64,000 bases of DNA from Onchidella celtica (Eukaryota > Mollusca > Gastropoda > Systellommatophora > Onchidiidae). The notes under the pieces are model-generated. The model had not been told where the DNA came from. It did not search any database and was given only the letters and a program-made list of their open reading frames with translations. The position numbers and the translations under genes are program-made. Below are positions 45,745 to 56,176 of the stretch, piece by piece. The stretch is from assembly GCA_963931925.1 (NCBI GenBank), contig OZ007583.1, positions 11,731,133 through 11,795,132 on the forward strand, written 5' to 3'. Position 1 is the stretch's first letter. The number at the start of each line of letters is the position of its first letter.

Positions 45745-47120
45745 AGGACAAAGTGGCAGGTTTGCTCAGCGACTGATGACCGCATAGTAATTATTATGGC
45801 CGCCGAGACTGCTCGATATTCTTCACCCCACTGACTGCGCATGCCTAGTACAGGGTTGACACAAGATACTTTCCTTTTTTTATCTTCTAAGTAAGGTGCT
45901 CTGATACAAGTTACAGTTGGGAAAAAAACGTCCTCACCCCCCGAGAAAAATATTAATTTGGCAGAACGCCCCCTCCCCATCTCCCCCCCCCTTTCAAAAA
46001 AGAGGTTACGGTTGAGCAAAATGCCCCCCCCCTCCTCCCCCCCACCCCTAAAAAAAGTTGAAAAGGTATGGATAGGACCGATAGAGGAACATTAAACATG
46101 AAAATTAAATTATTTCAGTTTCTTTAAAAACCCTTCCTGCACATTTAGGGGTAAATTATTGACAAAGGCATGATACTGTTTTTGTACATGTATTTATTGT
46201 TGACCTTGTCTCATTCAGGGCAAAAAGAAGTTCATATGTATATTAAAGATAGTAATGGATAAATATGTATCATCATCAGAATATCTTTTTCGAAATCGTA
46301 AATGACAATAAATCGCCATGTAAACAGAAAGAAAAAAGAGTAAAATTGTAAGCACAGTGCATGTTGTAATTCAAGTGAGATAAAACAACACAATATAAAA
46401 TATATAAGATTTGAAATCAAAATCTTGGATTTGGGAAGCCATCTGCATACAATATTTTCTGAGACTAGAAATTAAAATGGAATTGTCTGTCCTGTCCAAC
46501 CAGTGACTGTATTCTTGTGGGGAAAATATAGGAAGGAGGAGGATAAATAAAGTAGTAAACAACAAGACTAAGATAGTGTTTGCATTTCTATCTACAAATC
46601 AAACAGGTTAAATACGAATTCAAACTTTTGTATAGTTCAAAGGACATAACCCACATCAAATGAGAAAAATGCATTGAAGTCGTGCATCAGTATTTAATTG
46701 TTCCACGTGTTCCCCGCCACCACAGTTTAATCACACTTTATCCTTCATAAAACACAGTAAATTTGACAGCATTTTTCATTTATTACAATACACAATACAT
46801 GATAAAACTGTCTTCATACTCATATAATATTATTTGACACACTCTGATGGTCATGACTCTGTACTCACATCAAACACAACATACATCACATCTGTGACTC
46901 TTTTACTGATTTTTAAGCCAGAAACCTAAAGAGTATCTACTGACACAACTTATTTTGATGGTAAGATTTTTATACACACACAAAAAGAAAAACACAAAAA
47001 ACACAAAAGTTTGCCATTAATACAAAACACAATCATATAAAATTATAATGCCCTAGACATTTACTGCAGAGTACACACATATATTATTACTCCATTTCTT
47101 TTAATAGCATAACACTTAAC
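45745..47120. other. Unassigned AT-rich sequence
   Basis: C-rich runs at 45966-45990 and 46022-46050, otherwise A/T-rich. Short ORFs without recognisable content. Confidence 0.4.
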
Positions 47121-47124
47121 ACAC

Positions 47125-47206
47125 TTAATAATAATAATAACGGACGGCATTTATATAGCGCATATCCATTACAAAAATGCTCTATGCGCTTTACAGAAAC
47201 ATGTCA
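47125..47206 (-). repeat. LINE/SINE-type 3' tail, copy 3
   Basis: AATAATAATAACGGACGGCA then TATATAGCGCATATCC and GCTCTATGCGCTTTACAGAA. The best-preserved of the three copies in the window (see 5904 and 6186). Confidence 0.65.
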
Positions 47207-47288
47207 AAAAATACATGGGTAAACTCACACACACAATCCACATTGATACACACATAATAATAATAATAATAGATAGCTTTTACGTAGA

Positions 47289-47598
47289 CTAGAAACTCTC
47301 ATACAAATGACATTTTAACATCCTTTTAAACTGTGACAATACTTGCGAACTGCGGACATCTAAAGGAATCTCATTCCACACCCTGGGCCCAACATGGCTG
47401 AAAGCCCTTTCACCAAAACTTTTTAGGTTCATTACGGGTACTTTTAATCTAAGGTTGTCAGAAGATGATCTTAATGCTCTTGCAGGGCGATGCAGTTCTA
47501 TAAGTTCTGAAATATACTCTGGCGACATGTTGTTGACACATTTATAACAAAATAAAGCCAATTTATATTTTATTCGCTGCTCAATAGGTAGCCAGTGG
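47289..47598 (-). pseudogene. LINE reverse transcriptase, C-terminal part of fragment
   Basis: Encodes WLPIEQRIKYKLALFCYKC, then the usual tail of the same LINE group (PEYISELIELHRPARALRSS...FGERAFSHVGPRVWNEIP). It continues the sequence broken at 48757. The Met at 47561 is internal. Confidence 0.87.
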
Positions 47599-48756
47599 TG
47601 TCACATATCCCAGACTGGGAGATGTAATAATGATTATAACAAGACAACAATCACGAACGAACAAGTTTAACACTTAACAGAACAACCCATCAGACTCACA
47701 CATTTATTATACATAAACATAAAGATAATAGCGCAAATACAGACATTATATTATTCAATTCAACTGCCGTACAACGGCCTTCTCCCTTACGCACACTTCC
47801 TCGGGTCCACAACCCGGTAGTTACTTTCTAAAGACACTTCGGTCTCAGCTTCTCCTCTCCATGTCTTAATAGCACATTAATATTTCAATGGCACCGCAGT
47901 CTCTCAATAGCCCCTTCCTATTGCCATAACACATTAGCATTCCAATAGCACATCAACATGGCAATAGCACATTAGCATTTCAATAGCACATTCACAATCA
48001 TATATACGTCCCTGTCGTTGGCCAGACTGCCACGACTCATGTGCCTCTACTGTCCTGCACGACAGCGTCACTCCTGGCCTATGCGTGGCCTTCGGCCCTA
48101 TGCTGGCCTATCCCCTGTGCTCACCGAGGCGGCTCTTCGGCCCGTCCCCGACACCTACAAGAATAACATTACATTGGTACAATACCATACCACTTCTATT
48201 CACTTCACCCCTCCTTACAACTCATGAAGCGTACACACAATAGTTCACATTTCACTCACCAAACATCCTACGGTAACACACCTCCACCGTAGTACACAAT
48301 ACTCACTCTCGCTACAAATCCATGAACTCAACTTACATCTATCGCTCATGGCGCACATTGCTATATGCAGTATCAAGGACTTCCACATTCCTCACATATA
48401 CTTATTTACATCATGGTAATAGACGAATATAATACATCAATCATAATTATCAATCATCGTTCCACCTACCAGTCATCACTGGAAAAAACACTACTACCAA
48501 GTCTTCCGACTGCTCTCCTTATGTTCGCCCTCTGGGGCTTTCTCCCGCGTCCGCTTCCTTGGACGTCTTAGTGTGCAGTGATAGTAATACAGCGCTCTCG
48601 CCTCATTCAGACCCCCCCCCCCCCAACTCACAACATGCACGCTTTAACGTTAACTAACAGAAGTCAATATAGGTGAGCAGCCTCACTATCCCGTGAGTCA
48701 TTCCCCCACTTCCATGCCCCCGTAATCTCTGAATTCCGCTCACTCCACTCGTGACA
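47599..48756 (-). mobile_element. Solo LTR 3 (1158 bp)
   Basis: On the minus strand it begins TGTCACGAGTGGAG and ends GATATGTGACA. Exact 5-bp duplication AGTGG at 47594-47598 and 48757-48761. It shares the opening TGTCACGAG with solo LTRs 1 and 2 but the interior differs, so it is a related family at most. It carries no genes. Confidence 0.88.
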
Positions 48757-49447
48757 AGTGGAGCTCCTTAAATATTGGTGTTATGTGATCTATCCTTTTT
48801 CTTCTTGTTATTAGTCTTGCAGCATTATTTTGGATTAACTGAAGCTTATTGATTTTACTTTTCGGAAGAACACTTAACAGTATGTTACAATAGTCCAGCC
48901 TAGAGAGAAACAGCGATGTTACAAGCTGTTTTGTTACTTCAGTAGTTAGGCAGTGCCGTATATTGCTGATTTTCCGTAACTGGGAATTAAGATTCTTACA
49001 CAGCTGACTAATAAATGGTGACATTGACATCTCTGCATCTAAGATTGTGCCCAGATCTTTTACTTTACTTGTCATTTTAATAAGATGGCCATTTACATTG
49101 AGATCTGGTGGATTGATTTTTTGTTTTGGATTCGTTATGAGCATAACTTCTGTTTTCTCATCATTTAGTTTTAGCTTATTATCATCCATCCATTTCTTAA
49201 CTTCTTGTATGCAATGCTCCATTGTTTTTATCGTATCATCTAGGTTTTCAAGATCACATGCTTTATATATTTGGCTATCATCAGCATATTGGTGGTATTG
49301 AAGATCATATTTTCTGAAAATATCAGCAAGAGGTTGGGTGTATAATGTGAAAAGAATTGGGCCCAAAACAGAACCTTGAGGTACCCCAAAATTGAGTGTT
49401 TGGACATTAGAACAACTATCATTGACTCTCAATGACTTAATGCTCAA
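48757..49447 (-). pseudogene. LINE reverse transcriptase, N-terminal part of fragment
   Basis: Encodes RT motifs from the palm onward: FGVPQGSVLGPILFTLY, then YHQYADDSQIY with the catalytic YADD, KLNDEKTEVM, and LFLSRLDYCNILL. Motif style (VPQGSVLGP, YADDSQ, LDYCN) fits CR1/Rex/Jockey-type LINEs without RNase H. The first RT motifs and endonuclease are absent. The frame breaks at the LTR boundary after KELHL. Confidence 0.88.
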
Positions 49448-49450
49448 ACG

Positions 49451-50036
49451 TGTAAGTACTGTACAGATATTAAATTTGAGTGTTCATTATAGTGTTACTT
49501 GGGGGTTCAAATAACCATAAATAATGCTATGAAAAGTAGTACTTTTCCATTGCTCAGAGCCTTCTGGCAAGACATTCGTGTTAAAATATACAAGTCATTC
49601 AAGTCACGTATGTATTTTGTATTTTTAAGTCTTTTTTTTTTTTTTAAGGGAGTATGCATAAAAAAGCTTCCTTTTTGATTAAATATAAGAACTATTCAAG
49701 AAAACCAGCGCCGGCTTAAGACCAGTCCAACCTCGGCCCCTCGGTCTCTCTCTTGGCAAGACATTGTCAAAACTGAAAAGAGGCTGGGACTCAATACATT
49801 ATGTATCGTGTGAAATATTAAATTGAAAATTCAGTTTTCTTCCAGGCCAGACCTCAAAAGTCTGATAAATATAACCTTTCTTTTTTCACCCCTGATGCCC
49901 TGAACACGTGCTTCTATTGCTTTTGGTTGATCCGGACCTGAAGAAAACGTATACTATTTGAATTTTCACGTCACTTCGAGACTTCGTCTGCCGCGGCTTA
50001 AAGTGACAGATCGAACATCTGCCTGGCTGTGATTGG
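49451..50036. other. Unassigned; presumed 3' flank of IAP copy C
   Basis: The sequence below 50037 should be 3' UTR of the RING exon. The 84-codon ORF at 49886-50140 is a wrong-frame reading of the RING exon. Confidence 0.4.
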
Positions 50037-50245
50037 TCAGTTCCGCAAAGTTGCCTTGACAGTTCCTCTGATGTGTCTACGACACATTGGGCAGTCCTGG
50101 ACGGCAACTGCACATTCTTGGCAGGATATGAGGTGACCACAGGGCAGAAACACCATGCGTATTTCCTTGTCCATGCAAATCTTACACAGCAAATTGCTTC
50201 TGAGACGGTAGTTCTGACTTCTTAGCTGCTCCAGCTCTCTGGACC
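50037..50245 (-). CDS. IAP copy C, last exon: C3HC4 RING
   Basis: 209 bp, acceptor TTGAATCTCAG, starting in phase 1 and ending with TGA at 50037-50039. Encodes [20 protein letters not shown] and a RING with all eight ligands (CKIC, C-G-H in LPCGHL, CQEC, CPMC). The tail after the last Cys ([14 protein letters not shown]) is short, as in canonical IAPs. Very close in sequence to the RING of copy A. The intron before it is about 1.05 kb. Confidence 0.9.
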
Positions 50246-50271
50246 CTGAGATTCAATCAATCAAGTGTTAG

Positions 50272-50385
50272 TCTAAAGCTGGGTTTTTGTGTGTACAGAG
50301 GCGTAAATGGCAACGGAAACGGCAAAAACCCTTCAAGTAGTGAAATAGAAAGAATGTTCTCATTTGTACGGCTGTCTAAGCCATT
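50272..50385. mobile_element. MITE family M1, partial copy
   Basis: AAAGCTGGGTTTTTGTGTGT, then GGAAACGGCAAAAACCCTTC and AAGTAGTGAAATAGAAAGAA, as in the full copy at 55121-55302. The right inverted repeat is missing. Begins about 27 bp upstream of the RING exon acceptor of copy C. Confidence 0.65.
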
Positions 50386-50912
50386 TTTAAGTAGTAAGGG
50401 ATTTAAAAAAAAATTAGAAATAGGAGAAAAATGTTTTGCTCTTCATAAAATCATGCCACACTATATCTGTAGTCCAGTCTTGCAAGACACCTTAACCGGC
50501 CTGAGACCCTTTTATTTCTCGGGAGCTTCAGCCTAAAGCTGTTGGCCCGCTGTTCTTGATTGCTGTTTCTTTATTGTTTTCTTTTCTCTTCTTTCCTTAT
50601 TGTTTTCTTGTCTATTTCGTCGTAATCCGCAGATGTCTTCATCTGTTTCATTGTGGTGGGCGCCATGAGAGGTGCAAGAGGAGGAAAGAGCTAGTAATAG
50701 TAGATGTTTAAATGGGGTAGGGAACAAGATGTCTTAATCACTGGGGGTTAGAATTAAATAGAAAACACGTTGCTAAACCTAGCTAGCTGCTAATACTGGG
50801 ATTAGCAGTCTGCCATATTTGCCCTAGATCACCAAAGTTTTGGTCTATGGCAATGAGAGCACTGATATGATCATATTGCATGTGTCACCAGAATAAAGAG
50901 GATGCTAACACT

Positions 50913-51089
50913 TGACGGCGGAACTACATTTTGGGGTCTCTAAACCTTGAACTGTTATGTGGCCCCTTTGCAACCAGCAACATAACAATTATAGGGCAAT
51001 ATTCAAAATTTGCTCATTAACGAAATAGTTTCTTCAGGTTAGTAGCCTGAAGCTTAAGCTTCATTATTTTCATAGTAGATCCGCCACTG
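50913..51089. mobile_element. hAT-type MITE, diverged (about 177 bp)
   Basis: Left end TGACGGCGGAACTACATTTT, right end GTAGATCCGCCACTG, with CTGAAGCTTAAGCTTCA near the right side. Same type as 52761-52854. Flanking CTAACACT and CTAACATC could be a worn 8-bp duplication. Confidence 0.65.
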
Positions 51090-51296
51090 CTAACATCTAT
51101 CAACAAAAGGGAGAATTGTCCACCCCAATTAATGATGAGTAATCGGTAATACTAAAAAAAAAAAGTCTCTTTTTCACACTACGAGGGCGTCTCCACCTTT
51201 TTAGATCAAAATATCGGGGGAAAATTTTTTAAATGTCAAAACAAAAATTGCTCTGCAAGAAACAGCAAAGACTTCAGCCCAGTTAGAAAAACTCAC

Positions 51297-51419
51297 TGTT
51301 ACTTGAAGACGCGTTATCTCCTTGATTTCCTTCATTTTCTGTGTTCCTATCTGGTCCTCCAACAGCACCTCGCCCTTCAGTTAATTTTTGTACGATGGCA
51401 TCAGAAGACAACATTTCCC
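51297..51419 (-). CDS. IAP copy C, exon 5: linker between UBA and RING
   Basis: 123 bp, acceptor CTTTTTCAG, donor GTGAGTTT, phase 1 both sides. Encodes GEMLSSDAIVQKLTEGRGAV, then a Gly/Asn-rich stretch ending NASSSN. The first 12 residues align with copy A (MSSGTVLQEVKKLHG); the rest is diverged, as expected for a linker. Confidence 0.83.
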
Positions 51420-51904
51420 CTGAAAAAGGAGGATTTCTGATTAGGATGAAAACAGGAGATAAGAGATATAGACGAATGTAGAGCTTCTCTCTTTTGCAGT
51501 TGCAATATGTGGATCATAACTGCTCTCTTCTTCCTGTTCGTAATTAATTTTTTTTTCTCCTTCATCAAAACAATAATGTAATTTCATGACTACTGACAAG
51601 GAGATCTGGGCTTTAACGTGCAGAGAAGGTGGAACAAGACCAAATATACTAGATACAATAAGATGAGAGAGTTTAAGAATGAACACAGAAACAAAATTTA
51701 TGCAAGAGCAAAAGGGAATAAGCTTCATGAAGCAGATCCATTATAATCACTAGGAACTGAAATTAAAAAACAGACCTAACCCGGGCAGCGCCAGGTACCT
51801 CAGCTGGTTAGCTAGATATATCATGTTGTGTATCTTTCAATTACCAGGTTTCCATGTCTTGGAGGTGGACGGACATGAAAAAATAACCAATACTGGCCAC
51901 TCAC

Positions 51905-52015
51905 CATCTCTTCTGAGCTGCTGAGCGACATCAACCACTTGTTCCTCAACGTAACCTGAGCCTATCACAGCTCTGACAGCAGCGTCATTCTCCACAGGCT
52001 GGCTCTCTTCAAATT
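51905..52015 (-). CDS. IAP copy C, exon 4: UBA-like domain
   Basis: 111 bp, acceptor GTCCAATTTCAG, donor GTGAGTGG, phase 1 both sides. Encodes FEESQPVENDAAVRAVIGSG and YVEEQVVDVAQQLRRD, a UBA-type helix bundle with the GY loop. Same length and phases as copy A exon 4. Confidence 0.88.
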
Positions 52016-52048
52016 CTGAAATTGGACACACAACGAAACAATATCTAA

Positions 52049-52400
52049 GCTGTGTTTCCATGACTACGGAAACGGAAACGGCAACAGAAAGTTCAAATAT
52101 CCATCAAGTAGTAAACAGAGTGTTTCTATGCTAACGCTGTGTTTTCATGTGTACGGAAACAGCATCGGAAACACCGAGAACCCTTCAGAGAGTGAAATAG
52201 AAAGAATGGTTAGGATACTGCTTGGTGGATTCTTGACGTATCCGCTTCCGTTTCAGCACACATGAAAAAGTAACAAGAAAGAGGTTTTCCATGTGTACGG
52301 AAACGGTTTTTACGTACACATGAAAACGTTCTATTTCACAACTTAAAGGTTTCTTGGCGATTCCGCTGCCATTTCCGTTTCCGTACACATAAAAAACAAA
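52049..52400. mobile_element. MITE family M1, nested or doubled copy
   Basis: Begins TAAGCTGTGTTTCCATG about 34 bp upstream of the UBA exon acceptor. It contains a second start (GCTGTGTTTTCATGTGTACG near 52137) and several inverted CCGTTTCCGTACACAT ends (to 52390). Looks like one element inserted into or beside another. Confidence 0.7.
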
Positions 52401-52760
52401 AACAACCTGCTTAATGACGGGGATCATCCAAATTTCTAAAAGGATGAAGTCACACAAAATAAAAGATTTCATAAACCCACCGAGTTGATGATTTCATTCA
52501 ATCATAAATTGTAAGGACGCCCAGAACTGAAATAAATAGTTATAGATGGAGTTGATGATTGCACAAGCAAAAGATACTCACAGAATTAAATATTTTAAAA
52601 AAATGATAGATACCCATACGTTTGACAGATTTCACATTTTAATTCATAAATGACAGATTCGACAGGCCTATATTGGGTTGAAGTTTTTTTATCAAAAAAA
52701 AAAAAAGACCCCCCCCCCCCTCCTCCTTCCCCAATCGGTAGAGATTTTCATAATCATTGG

Positions 52761-52854
52761 CAGTGGCGGACCTACTATGTAAACACTGAAGCTTAAGCTT
52801 CAGGGCCCCCAAATTCCGGAGCTTCAGGGTCCCAAAAATGTAAGTCCGCCACTG
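52761..52854. mobile_element. hAT-type MITE with 8-bp target duplication
   Basis: 94 bp. Inverted ends CAGTGGCGGAC and GTCCGCCACTG; internal ACTGAAGCTTAAGCTTCAGG palindrome. Flanked by an exact 8-bp duplication ATCATTGG (52753-52760 and 52855-52862), the length made by hAT transposases. Too short to code; must be moved in trans. Confidence 0.93.
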
Positions 52855-53039
52855 ATCATTGGATATCATCTGAGATCAAGATTTCATAAATATTGCAGGC
52901 GAGTAAAGATTCTCTTTTCACGTGGGTTTTTCTTTCTGTTCTCACGACATGCAACAGACACTACTGGTCTTGTTCTATACGGCGTCTTTATGTATAAATT
53001 TTGGTAATACCCCAAATAGTATAAAAGTGTACAACACAG

Positions 53040-53300
53040 CCTCTGTCCGTCTGTCTGTCTCTCTCTTCGTCCCTCACAGATCTCACCCCCCCCCCTTCTG
53101 ACTCTTTCCTCACACCTTCTCCTTCTCTCCCTCTCTCTCACCCTCCTTCCCTTTCTCTTTTCTTTCAGCTCCCCACTCTTTGTAATATTATCTCTCTCTT
53201 TCTCCTTTTCTCTCACACACACATTTTCTCTCACCCTCCTCTCTCTCTTCTTCTCTTTCTGTCATCCTCTCTTTCTCACCCAATCCTTCTCTTTTTTTTT
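53040..53300. repeat. CT-rich low-complexity stretch
   Basis: CTCTCTCTTC/CCTCCTTCTC sequence in the intron between exons 3 and 4 of copy C. The Arg/Glu-rich minus ORF over it is compositional. Confidence 0.85.
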
Positions 53301-53422
53301 TTCAGTGCACATTCATGAGATTTACGTGTCGTATTTAGGAATAATCAGCTCCGTCCAAATAAACTTAGCATTAACAAAAACAATATTCAAGAAAATTTTA
53401 ATATTATTACAAATCAACTTAC

Positions 53423-53471
53423 CATTTACTATGGGCCTCCTCATTAGTCTTTCAACTTCGTCATACAATAT
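53423..53471 (-). CDS. IAP copy C, exon 3: short exon
   Basis: 49 bp, acceptor TTATTGTAG, donor GTAAGTTGA, phase 0 in and phase 1 out. Encodes ILYDEVERLMRRPIVN. It is nine bases shorter than in copies A and B (three codons lost before the conserved IVN), so the frame is kept. Confidence 0.78.
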
Positions 53472-54874
53472 CTACAATAACAAAAGAACAGTAACAGAAT
53501 TGATAATATCGATGTCAACATTGGTCTCATGTCAACAAGGAAACCTAAAATATAATAGTTATGAACAATGAAAATTTGTAAATCAACATTACTTTGTGAA
53601 ATTCCCGTGCGAGATCGGAAATGCCCGAAAAAGCTGTGCTTGTTGTTGAAGAGTATGACATTGGTGCTGCAAGTAATTTACAATAGTGGCTTCATTTATT
53701 TGGTCTTTCTTTTTTTTTAAGGCTTAAAGAGGCAACAGGCTGAGGCTGAGGCCCCCGAGAAACCAAAAGAACTGATAAAAAACGGCTTGATTTTTACAGA
53801 GAGGAAATGTTCACTGACCTTCATCAGCATTCAGAAGTTTTGTGTAAAGTTTCAATGAATTTTGTGAAGCAATTACTGCCGTGAGCGGCACTAGTTTCTG
53901 AACGGACTAGACAACAGAACGGAGCAGAAAAGTAACGGACAATTAGAATAACTATAAAGAAAATAAATGAAAAAAAAAATGACGAGATTCATATGACATT
54001 ATTGTACTGGTCTGACAAATAGTTTTAAGCTATTGGTTTCATAGCGAAAGCAGCAATTTATATTCTACATGTTAAAACTACTTGCACGGAGACAAAACAG
54101 TCGCATACTAATATTGAAAAAAAACAAAGCTCTTTCAAATCAACTGACCAGCCAATTTCAACCCATTATGCACCATTAACCACTCCACCATAACCCATGC
54201 TTAGAGACTCAGTGATATTTTTTTAAAAGAAGGAAAAGAGGGTGGGAGATGCTTAAAGACTAAAACCAAAGTTGCAGCATTGTGCGCCCAAGGCTCGACG
54301 CTCATCAATGTTTGGTTAATGAACAGATGTATGATTAGTTCAGTACTGAACCTCACATGGAGCAAATCACTAGAGAAATTTGCAATGAAGATTTTCTTTA
54401 AAACTTGACCTCTTACATTTGAAGGGGAAACTAAAAATATTAGTAGAAAGCGCGTTTTTCTATTTCGATTTGCCATTCAGACGTGATTGCTGAATGGAAA
54501 AACCGGGGGTCTGACTCATAGCTTTATTTTGACATACAACGCACAGTGGATCACAGTTAGTGTTATTTTACCGTGTATACACGTTGAAGCCGACAGAGAA
54601 AACTACAGAAGATGTATTTTTACCCTCGACAGTTCGCCTCAGCAAGACATTTTAGCTAGGTGTGTGCCATTATTTTACTATGGTTCCATACCATATTACT
54701 TCATGTAATGTGTTTTTTGAACTGTGATTATTATTATTATGCTTAATATGTAATGATGTTTAAGATGTATTTCACATGCATGTGCTCTTTAACGCTCTGT
54801 GAAAATGAATTTCGCTCATGGGATAATCAAAATGGTCCTTATCTTATTTCTTATCATTAGTCTGCAGTACTTAC

Positions 54875-55059
54875 AGGAATATTACGCTCGCGAGCTCGAT
54901 GAAGTTCTTGCACTACATCAACAAATTCTTGCCCCATAGCCTGACGAAGGAACATGCACTTTGGGAACCACCGCGCATGCTCAATGAAAGCGTTGTCGTT
55001 TGGCTCCCATGATCCTAGGCCACCTCCGCAGAAATAGCACTTGCAACTGTCAGCGTAGC
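54875..55059 (-). CDS. IAP copy C, exon 2: zinc-binding half of BIR 2
   Basis: 185 bp, acceptor TATCTCACAG, donor GTAAGTACT, phase 1 in and phase 0 out. Completes the second BIR with ligands CYFC, H in EHAR, C in FPKC. The groove residues GGLGSWEPNDNAFIEHARWF are typical type II BIR. The tail MGQEFVDVVQELHRARERN is the C-terminal helix region shared by all three copies. Confidence 0.9.
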
Positions 55060-55120
55060 CTGTGAGATACATGCAATGACCGTAAGATTGGCCTTGACTC
55101 AGGGGCCATCCAAAGAGTGC

Positions 55121-55302
55121 TTAAGCTGTGTTTTCATGTGTACGGAAATGGAAACGGCAACACAAAATTTGCAACAAAAAAAATCTTCAACTAGTGAAAT
55201 AGTGAAATACGCCGAGGCCGTTTCTGTACACATGGAAACGCTCTTTCTTTTTACTTCTTGATGGGTTTTTGCCGTTTCCGTACATATGAAAACCCAGCTT
55301 AA
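55121..55302. mobile_element. MITE family M1, full copy (182 bp)
   Basis: Inverted ends TTAAGCTGTGTTTTCATGTG and CATATGAAAACCCAGCTTAA. The TTAA at each tip may be the target duplication. Internal GGAAACGGCAAC and AGTGAAATAG motifs are shared with the other M1 copies. Lies 62 bp upstream of the exon 2 acceptor of IAP copy C. Confidence 0.82.
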
Positions 55303-56176
55303 CGCTAATTTTTTTTTCATGGACTCTTCATATTAATTAATCTAGGTAATGTAATAAAAACAATTAAACATGCATTTGAAATTATTATGGTGTAACGTAT
55401 ATATTACCTAACTCAGGTTTCATCAATTTACAGGAAAAATGAAAAAAAAAAAAAAAACCTGTTTCACGACAGGTAATTAAAAAGAGTGAGATAGGCGATT
55501 TGCAGTGTAGAAAAACTATTAAGCCTATGCCTATGCCCATCTCATTTTTGAATCAAGCTGTTTGGTTTCTTTTTGCCTTTCAAGAGATCATCGTTCTTAC
55601 TTGAGAGTCTTCCCCACTTCATAGGATGTAATCAGGCTTCGCAGAATCAAAGAGAGGCAGTTTGCTCATGATGAGGACGATAAATTATAATTGTTTTACT
55701 CCTAAATTTTCTACGCTTTCTGCCCAGACTACCCAGAAACAAAGATTTCCACCAAAACAGGTTCAGAATTACCAACAAAGGCATACTAAAGCTGTTTAAG
55801 TCTTGCAAATAAACTTGAAACAGATGTTACTTTTGAACGTATTAGGTTAATTCAAAAATTAAAAAAAAAAAAAAAAGATGAAATAAAAATCTTTCTTTTT
55901 TCGAATAACTTGATATTTTGTCTTTGACAACCAAACAATAACGTTCAGAACCGCACTCCATTCATAATTATGAGGTTTCAGCCCTTCGGGTCAAGTTTTT
56001 CGATCGTTTCTATCTTGCCCGAAAAGCTAATTTAGATCAAGTTTATTTTGGGGATCAATAGGACTTGAATTTAAGAAGGCTTTTTATTTCAGTCAGTTAT
56101 CTTCAGAGCTTCAAAAGTTGCAGCCGTCTAAAATTTTATTGTAAGACTTACGTGGCCTAGTATATATTGAACTTAC

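Larger units (their letters stand above)
47255..49450 (-). mobile_element. CR1/Jockey-like LINE fragment split by solo LTR 3
   Basis: Minus-strand reverse transcriptase starts mid-domain at about 49447 (5' truncation) and runs to 48762. It is interrupted by an LTR, then resumes at 47598 and ends at the stop near 47289. An ATT-repeat tail follows (47260-47275). The reading frame is rejoined exactly when the LTR and one copy of its 5-bp duplication are removed. Confidence 0.88.

Noticed and set aside
49886-50140. 84-codon minus ORF as a gene
   Set aside because: It overlaps the RING exon in the wrong frame; the spliced frame (50037-50245) has all RING ligands.
53040-53234. Arg/Glu-rich minus ORF
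   Set aside because: Compositional by-product of CT-rich sequence in an intron.
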